DNA from: Parus major
Taxonomy: Eukaryota > Chordata > Aves > Passeriformes > Paridae
Reading direction: 5' to 3'
Assembly: GCF_001522545.3 (NCBI RefSeq)
Contig: NC_031774.1
Coordinates: forward strand, 19,992,749-20,056,748
DNA: 64,000 bases
The notes under the pieces are model-generated. The model did not search any database and had not been told where the DNA came from. It worked only from the letters and a program-made list of their open reading frames with translations. Shown here piece by piece: positions 1 to 13,168 of the stretch. A program made the translations under genes and the position numbers. The stretch's first letter is position 1; every line of letters starts with the position of its first letter.

Positions 1-3000
1 AGTATGCTTTCTGTTGTCAGGGCATCCCCAAAAATAAAGACAACAATGACTTCATTTTCTCCTGTCAGTTTTTCTACTTATAAGAGAGGATAAAAATTAT
101 ATCTACCAACTAACAAATCTACCACACAAGATGTATGGGAGGATGAACTTGTTGACAAGCTACATTCTGGAAGCCTAGTAAAGATCAAACATCTATTTAA
201 ATTTGCAATGCATGTGGATTTCTATAAAATTGTATACATGTCAGTCCTCAGTTATGATTTTAAAATAAACAGTTGCTCAAAGTTGAAATCCTCAATCTTT
301 GCTAAACGCAGAAGTAGAGGCTTATGTTTCAGAGCTATTGAACAGCTGTGAAAATCAGGACACCCGGGGAGTGTGCAAGTCTGCTGCTCTACACAACACT
401 AACATACATTCACAGGATGCACAGTAGCTGTCAGGACATTGCTCATTATACTGCTGATGGAGTGTGCTGGAAGTTATATTGCATTATGTGTGGTACACTC
501 ATCCAACCATCAGAAGAATGGGTTTTGTTCTTAGGCCAAACAGCGCCCAGCTCACGTATTATTTTGTTTGCAGATACTTCAACCACCAAACTGTGCAATG
601 CCCTCCTCCAGCTTTAGTTAATATGCTTCCCTATAGGGACATAAGGCTAATCAGGCCAGTGACAGAAAATGCAAGACAGCTTATGCCTATGTTTCCTCTT
701 TAAGACCTACACAGAAGTCCTAAATCGTATTTAAAATGTTGCAGGATTGCTGTTTTTGATGGAGCTTTAGACTCCCTTGAGCTACACCACATGTAGAAGA
801 GTAGAAACATGAAGCAAATTTAAAGTACAACATCAACAATTTCATACACTGGAAGTTCTCTGGGTTTTAATGGCTTATCCCTTGTTGTACCCCCTGGTGC
901 TGCTTATGGAATTCTCTGCACTGTATGATGTGCCATGTGCTGTAAGATTTAAAGAGCACAATCCACCAGATTAAGGCAAAAAACTTAGATATGTCCTTTT
1001 TACAATTTTCACCAGGATCTAAGTACACTGAAATTTCTACGTGAACCATCTTTAAAAACTTTGTCAGGAATTTTATTCATCTTGTCTGAAAGAAATTGAA
1101 AAGGATTTTCAAAGCAATGTAGTGAAAGCACAGCATTCATTCTCCTTAAAAATAAATTCTCCTTCACCAAAGTAGACTCATCAGGCATAAATTACTCTGA
1201 TGATCTTACTCTGTAAGATTAATTTTTACAGAAAAAAATTCAGTAATTTTCTATGTATGTGCCAAAAAGATTTCATGTATATGCCCATATCCATAAGCAC
1301 ATAGACATATATATATTTCTAGGTATTATAATATATATATTATAATACCTAGAAATCTTGTAAAGACTATATGAAGTAGAATACCATCAGGAGGGGAGCT
1401 AAGAGAGAGATTGAGATACAGCCAGTGACCATTTAATCCACATATAAATATATTCCATTTTCCAGATAGAATTGTTTCTTACCAGCATGCCATGATTTTG
1501 TATTCTGATGCATTATAAAAATTGGCTCAGCCTGTGCAGTGTTGTAAAAGTATTTTAGCTCTACATTTGTAATTATACATGTAAGTATATCACTTGATAT
1601 TGAGACTGTTCAAGCTGGCTCTGCCAATTGAGATATTTTATGGCATGCATCCCCACTATTCTAGTCCTCAATAATGAGAATGTTTGACTTTGATTTGCTA
1701 TTTTTATTTTTCTACCAATAAAACTCATTCCTCTGTCTTGGGAAATACTGATATTTTAGATGTCCTCATTTGTTTAGAAGGCCTACTAAGCAGCATTTTT
1801 TTTATTATACTATCTTCATATTATGCCTACTGCCCAATCCCCATTCCTCCTTAGCTAACTACAAGGATAATTATTCAGTGTTTCAAACAGGTTTTATTGA
1901 GAGTCATTTATCAGTTGGAAAGTTACAGTTTCTATATGTTGCAAATACCCACACATTTGCATCTCCTCATTAGGAAAGATCCCAATTCTGCTGTACCTCA
2001 TAAGGACATATAAAATGTTTCTACTAGCAGCTCAAATCACTTTTAATTTAATGATTCTAGAGACTTCGTTTTCTCCTGAACAGTCTGAACTACCGTAAAT
2101 CACAGGAATCACATGGCTTTTCTCATTTACCCCACTAGATTATGAAGTTAGTAAATTATAGTAGCCTGAAATAAGAATTTGGCATGGTTTTTAAAGATGA
2201 TTGAAAAGGGAGAAAATCCAATTAGTTTAGGCTGTAATGTAAACTTTATGAATATACAGAGAACTTCAGAAGAAATAACAATCTTACACTGCTCATACTC
2301 AATCCTGTAATTTTTTAGATGTTTTCAGCTTTGGTTGAATGTATTTATACTTGCATCTTGAATGTAAGGGTTCAAGACAAATGAGGACTTCTTGTTTGAA
2401 TTCAGCACAAAAAAATATAAACTTGTTTTATAAAGCCATATCCTTTAAAAATTAGTAGGAACATTATATTTCAAAAATTTATTGGCATAATATGTAAAGA
2501 CTTGAACCCTAGTATTTTACATTCCTATTGGAATGTATTCTCCCAACATTCATAACAAGCAGTCATATATCACAAATTCTTTTATTAAAAAATGCTGTAA
2601 AATTTAGTATGCATATAAACTTTTAACAGAAATTACATATCACTGTAGAGAAATTAAAGTTTTTATCCAACATTCCACAAAGCCGATACAGTATTTACAT
2701 TCATAATGCATTTGTGGTATTTATTTGAGTGTTAAAGACTGAAGAAAACTCTCTTCCTAAATTGTAGCTAATGGAGATGATTTTGAAAGAGAACATAATT
2801 AACATGATTTATCAAACTTTGGCTCTTTTAGAAGTTAAGCAACTTAGATAAACTGATTTTATCTGAAGTCAGTAACAATATACATGAGATTAAAAAAGAA
2901 TCATATAGGAAACATTGAAGAAATTGTTGTTCAGACCTGGAAAGTTAAGAATTAAGCATTTGAGGACTGTTTTCTTTGTAAGAAAAAGAGTTCTTTTTTA

Positions 3001-3579
3001 CGTTTGCTCCAATATAAGCCTCTGAGCTGGACATTTAGGATTTATATCCTCCTCTCAGGCTAGGAGGAACAAATTGCATACAAATATAGTTAAACTGACA
3101 GCATGTTTTAGCCTTTGCTTGTGTGTGTGTGTCCATCTCTGTGTCTCTCCATGTTTTTCTTATGTTTAGAAACAATAAAAACACCAGTGTACTTATTCCT
3201 ATTCCTATTAGCACTAAAATGGTTGAATGCATCCTTTACAATTTCCACCTGTGTCATTTTTGTCCTTTATTTAGTAGCTTCTTTAATTGGACTCAACTGA
3301 AACTGCCTGCATAAAGCTTCTAGTGAAGCCTCAGCATACGCAGCACAGCAGTCCTGACCTCAGCTTAGTTCCCATTCTTTTTCTTTTCTTGTTTCTGCCT
3401 GTTCCCTTCTCTTGACAGCTGCTGGATATTCTGCCCTGGCTGCTGTGTACTCCTCTCTCTAATTCTGCTGCAAGGCATAAATGTTCATCAATTCCTTCCT
3501 GCCTGTAAAGAGGAGAGCATCATGCTGGGATGAATTATGAAGTCCACTTTCTCCATAGCAGCCTGTGTGGTTCTGTGCC
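1..3579. other. Unique AT-rich non-coding DNA
   Basis: No gene or recognisable transposon is visible. Reading frames are under 90 codons and resemble no family I know. The stretch contains a perfect AT palindrome (listed separately), a short TG run near 3119-3131 and a mildly pyrimidine-rich segment around 3370-3470 just before the assembly gap. Diverged repeats that I cannot recognise by eye may be present. Confidence 0.6.
1315..1356. repeat. Perfect 42-bp AT-rich palindrome
   Basis: The left arm begins ATTTCTAGGTATTATAATAT and the right arm is its exact reverse complement, ending in ATACCTAGAAAT. There is no spacer; the symmetry centre falls between 1335 and 1336. The symmetry stops at both ends (T at 1314 against C at 1357). 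The outer 10 bases of each arm are not simple TA repeat, so this is more than a chance property of a TA microsatellite. It could extrude as a cruciform or mark an old inverted duplication. Confidence 0.95.
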
Positions 3580-3832
3580 NNNNNNNNNNNNNNNNNNNNN
3601 NNNNNNNNNNNNNNNNNNNNNNNNNNNNNNNNNNNNNNNNNNNNNNNNNNNNNNNNNNNNNNNNNNNNNNNNNNNNNNNNNNNNNNNNNNNNNNNNNNNN
3701 NNNNNNNNNNNNNNNNNNNNNNNNNNNNNNNNNNNNNNNNNNNNNNNNNNNNNNNNNNNNNNNNNNNNNNNNNNNNNNNNNNNNNNNNNNNNNNNNNNNN
3801 NNNNNNNNNNNNNNNNNNNNNNNNNNNNNNNN
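3580..3832. other. Assembly gap (253 N)
   Basis: An uninterrupted run of N. The bases just after it are a short tandem repeat, so the gap probably covers a repeat array that the assembly could not resolve. Any reading frame that crosses it is meaningless. Confidence 0.99.
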
Positions 3833-3872
3833 TAACACACATGGTTGATAACACACATGGTTGATAACACAC
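3833..3872. repeat. 16-bp tandem repeat at the gap edge
   Basis: The unit TAACACACATGGTTGA occurs twice exactly (3833-3848 and 3849-3864), followed by the first eight bases of a third copy before the sequence diverges. It starts at the first resolved base after the gap, so more copies probably lie within the gap. The sequence before the gap (3540-3579) does not contain the unit. Confidence 0.9.
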
Positions 3873-6064
3873 CTCTGAGCAGTGCTAGGGCAGCAGTGTT
3901 GCCTCCTGTTTCGCTCTCCACCACCTCTGCCTCACCAAAGGAAGGAGGGGGTGGGCAAGAAGCTGGAAGGGAACAGTCAGGGCAGCTGAGCCCTACTGAC
4001 CAAAGAGATATTCCACACCATTTGATATTGTGCTCAGCAGCAATAACAGGGGGAAAGATGGAGAAAGGAAGGGTCATTCTTGGTTATAGAATTTGCCTTC
4101 CCAACTAGCCATTATATGGGCTGAAGCCCTCATGATCAGAAAGCAGTTGCAGATCTGCCTGCTGATGGCTAGTAATGAATCAATTCTTCATTTTGCTTCA
4201 CTTGAACACACAGTTTTTGCTCTTTTCATTAAAGGGTCATTGTCTCAATACAATTCCTTTTACCTTCATTTTTTTTCCCTTCCCATCTCCTGGGACAGAG
4301 TACTGACTTAAAGCGAGTTTAGCAGCTGGCAAAGGGCAACAGACTATATGGTCTATTGTTTATCCAGTCTCGATTTGTGTCACTCATTGACATAAATTTA
4401 TATTCTGTTTCTATGTTATTCCCAAGAGTCCCAGACTTTTTTTTCTGTGCAGAAAAAACCTCAAGATTTTTGTCATGAGTTTTCCTCATTGATGTCTATT
4501 TGAGCACAGCTGAGGTAGTTCTCTGACTCCTCTCTTCCATGAAACCTCACTTGTTACCCTCTTCCTTGAAAACTCTGAACACCTGCAATAACTGTCTGTC
4601 TTTCAGGCACTGACATTCGAGAACATTGACTTTGACTGCAGTTCTTCATGAATAAGCTATGCCAAAATCCTGATCCTTTTTAAAGAGGAATAAGATAAAC
4701 TCTCTTTTGTCCATTATAACATCCATCCAAGTTATGATTGCGCTTCAGCTACCATCACATCCTTTCTCCAGAAAAATTCTATCTTGACCCAGTTGTATCC
4801 ATGCTCAGGCAAGGACCATTTTCCATGAAACAGTGTGCACTGTTTAAAGATATACAGTCTAATCTATGCAAAATACATAATTAGGCAGATTATCTCAGCT
4901 ACAACAGACATGGATTTAAGCCTTCATTCAGCAAAGTACATATAGTCAGAAAGGTATTTAAGCATATGTTAGACAGACAGCAAGACAGCAATTAATGAAC
5001 TACTGAACCATACACAGCACAATGAGGGAATATCTGCCTATTATTTCTTCAACTGTCCTGAGCGCACACTTTATAAATAATGACTCAAACTGCTATTATC
5101 TGATTTTCTGAAGAGATTGGAATATTTAAAAAAATGTTTTGCCTCTCCTTCATGGTTTATTTTGATAAGGGAGCACTAAGGACAAATCTAGACCCAGTAA
5201 GTTATGTTATGTGCAGTAAGACAGATCAATCAGCATGTTCAGCATGAAGAGAACCTGCAAATGCAGCAGATAGCTCTGGCAGGGAAACTGATTGCTAGAG
5301 CTGATTGAACATTGTAAAAGATAGTGTATGTATATTTATTTAATAATGAATTGCTGTCTGGTTTAACCATATACCTTCTTGTTGAGTCTTATTCATGCAT
5401 ATTTGCAAAGGGTAGTTTTAATTCTTGTACATTTTGAAGAAAAGTTGTCCAGGATGTAAGGTCTTATATTCACAGGTGGCCAAAAGTATCTGTGGAACAA
5501 AAATTCTTCTCTTTATTAAAAATACTAGTATCTGTACAGTCAGCAACCATAATATAACAATGATCTAGAAGATGTAAGAAGGAGACCGCAATCTTTAAAT
5601 AGCATTTCTGAAGAACATATGTCACATGTCTAGGTTCCAGAAAACAGATGATCTGAATGTCCACCTACTTATAGTCTGAAGATACTTCTAGACATATAGA
5701 AGTGCCAGGAAAAAGCTTACTGTGGAAATAACTTATACCTTAAATTTCTCCTCCTTTTTTGTTCAAGTGTAAATTGCTACATCAATAAAAATTAATAAAG
5801 TATGTTCCCAAAGAAAACTAAAAACGATGCTCAGTTCATGTTGAATATTCACTATGACCATTTAGTTATCTCCTGTCTTCAGTGCAATCCTCTGACCCCT
5901 TTTCATTATCAACCACTTGCTCTCGTCTATTGCGAGTCCTCAATAGAGACACAACCCAAACATTAATGGAAAAAGAAAGCTTATATATAATATAACATTA
6001 CTTTATTCCATGCACGGTAAAATGGAAGATCTTAGCACTTTTATGAATCAAAGGAATAGAAAAA
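3873..6064. other. Unique non-coding DNA
   Basis: No gene or named repeat is visible. The first 150 bases after the gap are GC-raised and purine-rich. The rest is ordinary AT-rich sequence with no reading frame of note. Confidence 0.55.
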
Positions 6065-6149
6065 GGATTGGAATGGAATGGAATGGAATGGAATGGAATG
6101 GAATGGAATGGAATGGAATGGAATGGAATGGAATGGAATGGAATGGAAT
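6065..6149 (+). repeat. (GGAAT)16 microsatellite
   Basis: One variant unit (GGATT, 6065-6069) is followed by sixteen perfect GGAAT units (6070-6149) with no interruption. Because 5 bp is not a multiple of three, the array is open in some frames and translates as a repeating MEWNG peptide; this is an artefact and not a gene. The purity of the array suggests it is young or still changing in length. Confidence 0.97.
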
Positions 6150-6664
6150 AGACTACCTGCTTAATTTTTTACATTATCTCTGCTTAATTCTTAACAATCC
6201 CTGCTATATATATATATAAACTTCTTTACTTTAGATATGTAAATGACTTATGATTTGAAAAAAATCATTTAGAGTCAGCAGAAATTACATCTGTGCTTTG
6301 AGAGAAGAATAGGATCCTCCTGTTTATAATTGATTCATTAACCATGTGCACAATACTGCAGGCAGATCTTTAATTGCATTAGGTTCTGGTGAGAGTCTGT
6401 GTCTCCATTTCTTATTTGCTTCAACTTCACAATTTATGCTGTGTTTATGTGTGCATTATGCACTTGTGGAAGGACATTTCAGGTTCAGAAGAACATTCTC
6501 TCCTGTCATATTAAACTAGAATATCAACAGCTTTCACCTCTTATTTCTCATCTGCCTCCCCCATCAGGGTATTCACACTTCCAAGGTGGATGCCCAGAAT
6601 GCCCATATAATGCATGGAGTGACCAAACCAAACCAAATCAACAAACTGTCTTTTCCCGTGTCAC

Positions 6665-6719
6665 TCCTCCTCCTCCTCCTCAAAAAAAAAGAAAAAAAAA
6701 GAAAAAAAAATAGAAAAAA
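6665..6719. repeat. (TCC)n plus A-rich low-complexity tract
   Basis: A run of TCC trinucleotides (about 6665-6681) passes into runs of nine A separated by single G or TAG. I see no transposon body next to it, so I treat it as simple sequence and not as a retrotransposon tail. Confidence 0.85.
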
Positions 6720-9700
6720 TAATTTCTACAAGCTGGGAAGTCACAGGAATAGTTCCCTAGCACAAAATACCCAGCAAAGTAAGTTAGCAAGTAAATTTGT
6801 AGTTAGTTGTTTGCCTACTTCCTCAACCACTGGGACACTTTCTGCCAGTAATTACTCATGGCCATGTCTTTACTGGAGCTAGACACCTGGGCTATACTTA
6901 GCTTATAAAAAGACAGCAATACTTCTTCTTCCTAAATGCTCAACTAGGTCAGAACATTAGCATATATAAGCTTTTACACTCACTGAGAAGTGTCACTTCC
7001 ATTGAAACTCTTCTACATTCTAGAAAATGTTTAGATAATCGCTGAACCACGTAGAATAGGGAAATGACTGTAGCCAATGAAGCAGCATACTTGGAAGACT
7101 TTCAGTCTGCTCCCTGCATCAGTGAGTGTCTATCTAAGTATAACATAATCCCTGTGCTCTTTGTAAATTGTTTTTTTCACAGCTGAACTTTTATTAGAAT
7201 TAAGCAACTTTCTCTTTCTCATTTACCACCCAAATGGACCATCCCAGTCCTTTTCCATTTATTTCTGGTAAGCACAAATCTCAACAGGATTTCCTGGGCT
7301 ACTCAGCATCTTTCCAGGATAATAAACACAGAACAGAAGGTGTTTCTAAGACAAAACAAAGAAATTTTTAGTTCTTTTTTGCAGAATAATTTTCCAAATG
7401 TTGAGACCACAATCCTATACTCATCATCTACTGCAGAACATTCAAATGTCCATTCTGAGTCCTAAATCAGACATTTTTCATTAAAGTACATCTGTTTTCT
7501 AAACTGTGTCATATACAGCTACCATGGACCTGAAGGAAGAGTACATATAGATACAAAAAGTCCACATTTTAATTTCAGGAACTCAGTTTAGCCACCAGCT
7601 AGATATAAATCCTTGAAAAACTTTTACACAATTATTCCTAATTACGAACACCCATTTTAAAAAATAAATAATTTTGTGCGACCAAAAATGAGAAAAGACA
7701 GGAATTTGGCCACATTTTTTCACCTACTGTATAAAACCCAGAAATGGGTGAATGTTACCTGTGTGTGATCTTGCACTGTTTTGGTGCCTGACACAAGGAA
7801 GTAACCTATACTGTCTGAAATCTAGTGAAAGAATCTCCTAAATTCATCCAGGAATGCATTGTCTTGTACAAGTACAGAATCAAAACACTTCACTAAAACT
7901 TGAGGCAGAGAAACATTTTTTTCAAGAAAACAATAAAAATAAAATCGAATGAGCTGTGAGTACAAGTGATTTGATGTTACAATGTTTTGATCTCAGTGGA
8001 GGTTTTGTCTAATTAAGTTAAGTATGTAAAATTGTGGTTTGTATCTGTTAATCTCCTATCATATATTTTAATTTAAGGGATCAATATTTCTTGTCTCTGT
8101 TATCATCTTTTTCTTTCTCAAAACTTTTCACATGTCTGGGAAATCAAATATTTGTGTTTGTCATTTCCCATATCCATCAACACCTGAAAGAAGCAGAAAC
8201 TCTTGCTCATCTTGTGTAGACATATATCAGAAAGGGGGACACAGAGGAGCTGTCCTGACAGTTCAGTGCCTTCAAAATTTAATGTTTGTCCTCTCTAAAG
8301 AAACTCCTAATTGTTTGACTTCCTGTGAGAGGTTTATGGGAGCTGAAACATCAGTAATATAGACTGCACTCTGGGCTTCAGACCCAAGAAGAATATTGTT
8401 GGCTAAAATGAGACCTGAAAATGTTTTTCTCTGCAAATATTCCAGAAGGGATCACTGTTGGCTTAGATAAACCTGGAGATGCTCTCTACAAAAGACTGTG
8501 CCAACATGGCTTGACAAATGACTTGAGGTTTCAGATGCTAATAGTTTAAAAACATTGAAAAGAATTATAACTGAAGCAAGGAATTTTAATTGTTTGTGTC
8601 ATTGTCAGGTTTTTTGTGACATCTGAGTCACTCAAGAGTATTGATATTGCAGAAAAGAAATCTGGTAGCAGAAATATAAAATAATATTCCTGCTGAGGAA
8701 GTATGAAATAGCCCTGATAGGAAGATGCATTATGTTATTTTTTAACATGTGCACAGTTTCTGAAATATAATTTTCTGGTAGAATATATATACATAAAAAC
8801 TAAAATAAATAAATTTAAAAAAAAATGAACTGCTTCTCTGTTTTTCAAGACTAAATATTCTGTAAGATAATATTAAAGTAGTCAGCTTTAAAGATCTTTA
8901 ATGGTTTTGAATGTTTTAAAGAAAGAGATAAAAACATAGAAAGACTGTGTATAATGTCTAGTCCTCTTGCAGCAGTCAATCCCAAAAGATGTCATTAAGA
9001 CCAAAATTCAGACTTTAAGAAAAGAATAAAAACTGAAGGTTTATGTAGTTAGTAATACAAATTTTAAAAGGTTTTGAGGGGTGAGGGAAAGTGTATGAGA
9101 TCAATTTTCAAGAGAATATATAGAACTGAAGTGTTAATTCTCCCTAAAATCTGAGCTCCAGGTTTATATATATTTTATATAGGTAGACATTAAAACTATG
9201 AAAACCATTTCAAAATTGGAAATTAAATGACATTTTGCCATGGCGTACCATGCATAGATAATCTACAGCATAACGACCACTTCAAGGTGTGTGAAAACAT
9301 AATTAAACTGAATCAGTTACCACCTCTCAAACACCAAGAAAACCAAGTAGGATGAAATTATTTCTGTTTTTTTTTTCTCTTACTTATCATCTCTATTCAC
9401 AATTACTGATTTGAGATAATCTAGAGGATAGTTTCATCTATTTTTACATTTGTATGTAAGATTTACAAAGATTCATTAGAAAAGTTCCTATGAAGAAGCA
9501 GAAAAAATGGACCTAAGTTTTTTGCTAAACCAATCATATTTGTGAAGAGCAAACAGTTCACATTTAAACTTTGAAGTGTAAATATGTACTCATAATTACA
9601 TTTTTAATAATTCATTAACATTCAGATCTGAAACATAAACCCTATTGATATATGATAAAAAGAGAGGGCAGGATGGAGGAGACAGGCTGGAAATTGTAGC

Positions 9701-12420
9701 TGGATGACTGCTTTTGACTGTGAGGAAGGTGAATACTAAAGTGCATCAAGATTTTGTCTCCTAGGACATTTAGTTACAAGCCATTCCAGCACCATTTTTG
9801 TAGAACAGGTACATTACCTGCTTTGTGGTTTCCTTGCAGTGAAGTTACCATCCGTGGCTTGGAATCTGATAAGCTGAAGCTCTTCATTGTGACTGAGAAA
9901 TCTAGTATAAAAATAGGAATATTGTCCCACTCCCCAAAATTATTCTTTGTTTCAAAGAAACAAGTGGCATGATTAGAATTTTTTAGCTGTTTTCGAAGAT
10001 CACAAAAAGAAAGTAAATTCATACTAGTGCTGCTAAATATATGTGTGTGCCTTGGGTCTGTTTGTCAGGATTTGTGACCAGTGTCTTGCAATTTTAGGCA
10101 CTGTGAATACACAAAAACCCACCCATTGACCCAGTTAAATGGTTAGAGGCTATATAAGGATGATCCATGACGTTTTCAAGAGTTCTGAAGAAGAGCTGTT
10201 CAGTTCTTGTGACCATAAACTTCAGCTGAAAAATGATAAGATTCAATATCTTACACTGATCTACTAACATCACTCTTTCAGTTGCTTCATGGCAGTCAAA
10301 AATATTATGTGTTTTCATGAAAACCACACTCTCTGTAGGCAAGCCTTTTAGCTGTGCCTTCGGTATAAGAAGTATTTAATCTGCATATATTCATTTCATG
10401 CATATACTCATTTCAATTTGCAAGAGATAATCACATACTTCTGACCCTGAAAAAGACAAATAAAAAGGAAGTAAAAGTTCAGGAAGGATCATTGCCAGTT
10501 ATGGAGATTACACCTTTGAACACTTTAAAATTAATTGTAACTATGTTTTAAATCATCTTGTCATCCCTCTGGTATTAATACTGGTTTACCTACTCAGGGT
10601 GTCTTTTTTATTAATGCTTTCAAATTTCCCTTTGATTTGAGGAGTAACACAAATATTTCCTCATTATTCACTGTTCTTTCTATTCCTAAGATGTTGGAAA
10701 TGTTATTCTTAAGTACCTTTGAAGACAGATTCTTGAATGTCAAAAAAGAAGCAGCCTACAGGAACAAGCAAGCACTGACAAACAAAGGAAATTTTCATTT
10801 TTACTACCTGTTTGATAAGTGTTCACTGCAACTTCTGTGCATTTCAGGTATTTGCCCCGCCGTGTGAGCATGACTCCCCCAGTTAAAAACAATATCACGT
10901 TCTTTTGGCTCACCCCTCCTGTGTTCTGTGTGGCTTGTGCTGTGTCTCAAACACAAAAAGGAACAATCTCTGTCCCAGCTGGGGAAAGTGTGCTCACTGC
11001 TCCTGAGCAAAGACTGAAAGCACCATCTTGAAATTATACAACAGCTGAGCCCGAGGAAGAAAGAAGCAGAACACCGGAGCCTTGTCTTTACACATCTGAG
11101 CAGTCTAAATGACTTGTGAGGTTTTGGTGGGTTGGGTGACTTTTATTGCTTCTACAATCAGAAGGCTTAGATCTACCGCCACAGTGCATACCACAAAGTC
11201 ACTGAGGCTCACCCAATAATTCCTTCATGTGGCATGTAACACCAAGCCTTGAGTGAAGAAAGCAAGTTTACATCCTTTTACTGCAACAGTCAGAAAATAC
11301 ACACCTCATTTCCAATCTAAACTTATAGTATTTACACTTCACTCTCCACAGGTTCCATTTCTTGGTATGTTAGAAAGCCGTGAATTATTGGCCAATTCTT
11401 TCTATCACTTTGGCTTTATTTAAAATGAACAAAAAAGAGCTTCTTAACTCTTTCTAGGATTCAAAACTTTCTGTAGCTGCTCATGTGCACACCAAAACTG
11501 ATGCTGTGTTTTCATAACAGACAGAGCAGGTCACTACAGAATCACAGGAGTCCACAGAAATTAACATTTTAGCAAGTGTCTGAAAAGTTTTTAGAAGCAT
11601 TGAACCAATTAATGAGGATTGTAATGCCTCAAGCTCTGTTTTCCTTGACCATGAGAAATTGTAACGTGATCAAGTTTTATGAAAAATGAATCTTCACACC
11701 ATTCAAATACAAATATAAATCAATATGCATACTGGTGGAAGGATAAACTTGGCTTACAGAAATGGCCATGAAATTAAGGAGAGGTTTGAAAAGTAAATTT
11801 ATTCTTTAACTGAAAATGACTGTTCCCAAACACTTCTCTGTTATATTTGTGCAGCACTCATTACTGTCCAATTTTGATTCAGCAGTAGATTGCATCTTGA
11901 TGTGATGTTATCCTGTTCAACTCAAATTTTATCTAAATAGTTTGGCTTTTCTCTTTTCTCCAGAAGAAGTTTTTGATTTTGTCACATGAACTGGAGGAAT
12001 CTGTTGTACTTTAAATATTGGAGAAGAAAGAACCTCTTCAATTACACTACTGCAGGTGCTCTAGGTGGACTTGCCTTTTGTTTTGCTCCCCACTTCTACC
12101 TTTTAGGTAAAACCACTTCATCTGGAAAAAGTTTCTCTCATTTTTATATGTGCCATTGCAGCGGAATATGACATCAAAACTAACAGTGTGAGGCTTGCTT
12201 TTGGGATTTACATCAAAACAGGCTAGATCAGGCTCACTTTGGGGACTCATTTCTATTTATCAAAGTATTTGCTATTTTAATAAACAGTTTAATATTTTAA
12301 GCATCAGTTTCTTGCATATTCATAATAAAACCAATACAGCTCAAAAATGCTAGCAACACCAAGACTAAAATTTAATTTTCAAACAAGCTGAAAATTTTGG
12401 GTTGCAAAATTTTGTGGTGA

Positions 12421-12503
12421 AGACAGAGTAGGTGGAGAGTTGAGAGAGGTGAGCAAAGTGTGAGGGGAGAGGGGGAGGACATGGGGAAAGCATATGGGAA
12501 GGG
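12421..12503 (+). repeat. Purine-rich (G/A) tract
   Basis: About 80 bases are dominated by G and A on the plus strand, with only scattered T and C, including runs such as GAGGGGAGAGGGGGAGGA. It could be a decayed GA-rich simple repeat. Such tracts can adopt triplex (H-DNA) structure, but the interruptions make this uncertain. Confidence 0.6.
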
Positions 12504-13083
12504 CTTTTCTCTCTTTTAACATATTACTTTTCTCCTCCTATCACCACAGTTCCTGGCAAAGTAAAACCTGCTGTTGCTACTGTTGTGGGAGGAACAGTGG
12601 GTTAGATAAACCTTCAGTCCCACCTAATAGAGAATTTATCAGATTCTTACTTTTTTATCACTAGAAATCTAAAAAACAGGAAAATTTTCTAGTAAACATG
12701 GTAAAATGGTGAGAAATGTATACACGTAAACAGACATGTATTACTTAAACAAGTGTCATGCTCAAAGACAGAGAGCAAACCACAATGAAAAAAGTTAAAT
12801 AATCAATCAAAGCAAATTATTTATTCAGATACTAACCTATTGCCACTACCAGATTTTAACCACATGATCCATGTTCCCATGACTGTCTGTAGCCATCTCT
12901 GATCTCCAGCACAGGACTACAATGACTGAAAAAACAACTAAGTAAAATAAGAAGGAAGTCGATAGCAAATCCTAAACTGGAATTAGCACAATTCAGGACA
13001 TCAGTGCCTGAGAGAACATTCTCTTACAAGCAGTTGCATAACAACATAAATTTGAACCTTCCCCAGTTTTCATTATTATTACC

Positions 13084-13168
13084 AGATAGAGCACAAGAAT
13101 TGGACAAAGTATACCAACAGAAGTTATGGCAGCAAAATACACAAATATAAAATTCTTGTGCTTTATCT
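13084..13168. repeat. 18-bp inverted repeat (85-bp hairpin)
   Basis: The left arm at 13084-13101 and the right arm AATTCTTGTGCTTTATCT (13151-13168) are reverse complements with a single mismatch, which would be a G-U pair in RNA. The spacer is 49 bases. It could be the terminal repeats of a tiny MITE-like element, a transcribed hairpin, or chance. No target-site duplication is obvious. Confidence 0.7.

Larger units (their letters stand above)
6150..13083. other. Unique non-coding DNA with simple sequence
   Basis: No gene is recognised. The reading frames at 9754-9972, 10094-10342 and 10804-11031 are under 85 codons and unlike any family I know. A GC-raised patch at about 10,850-11,100 has no clear exon structure. 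A TATA-like word (CTATATAAGG) occurs near 10,150 without other promoter support. Confidence 0.5.

Noticed and set aside
3459..4077. Several long reading frames on both strands across the N run
   Set aside because: They stay open only because N codons are translated as X. The real sequence on either side has no coding features.
6010..6219. ORF encoding a repeating MEWNG peptide
   Set aside because: It is the translation of the GGAAT microsatellite; the flanks show no coding signal.
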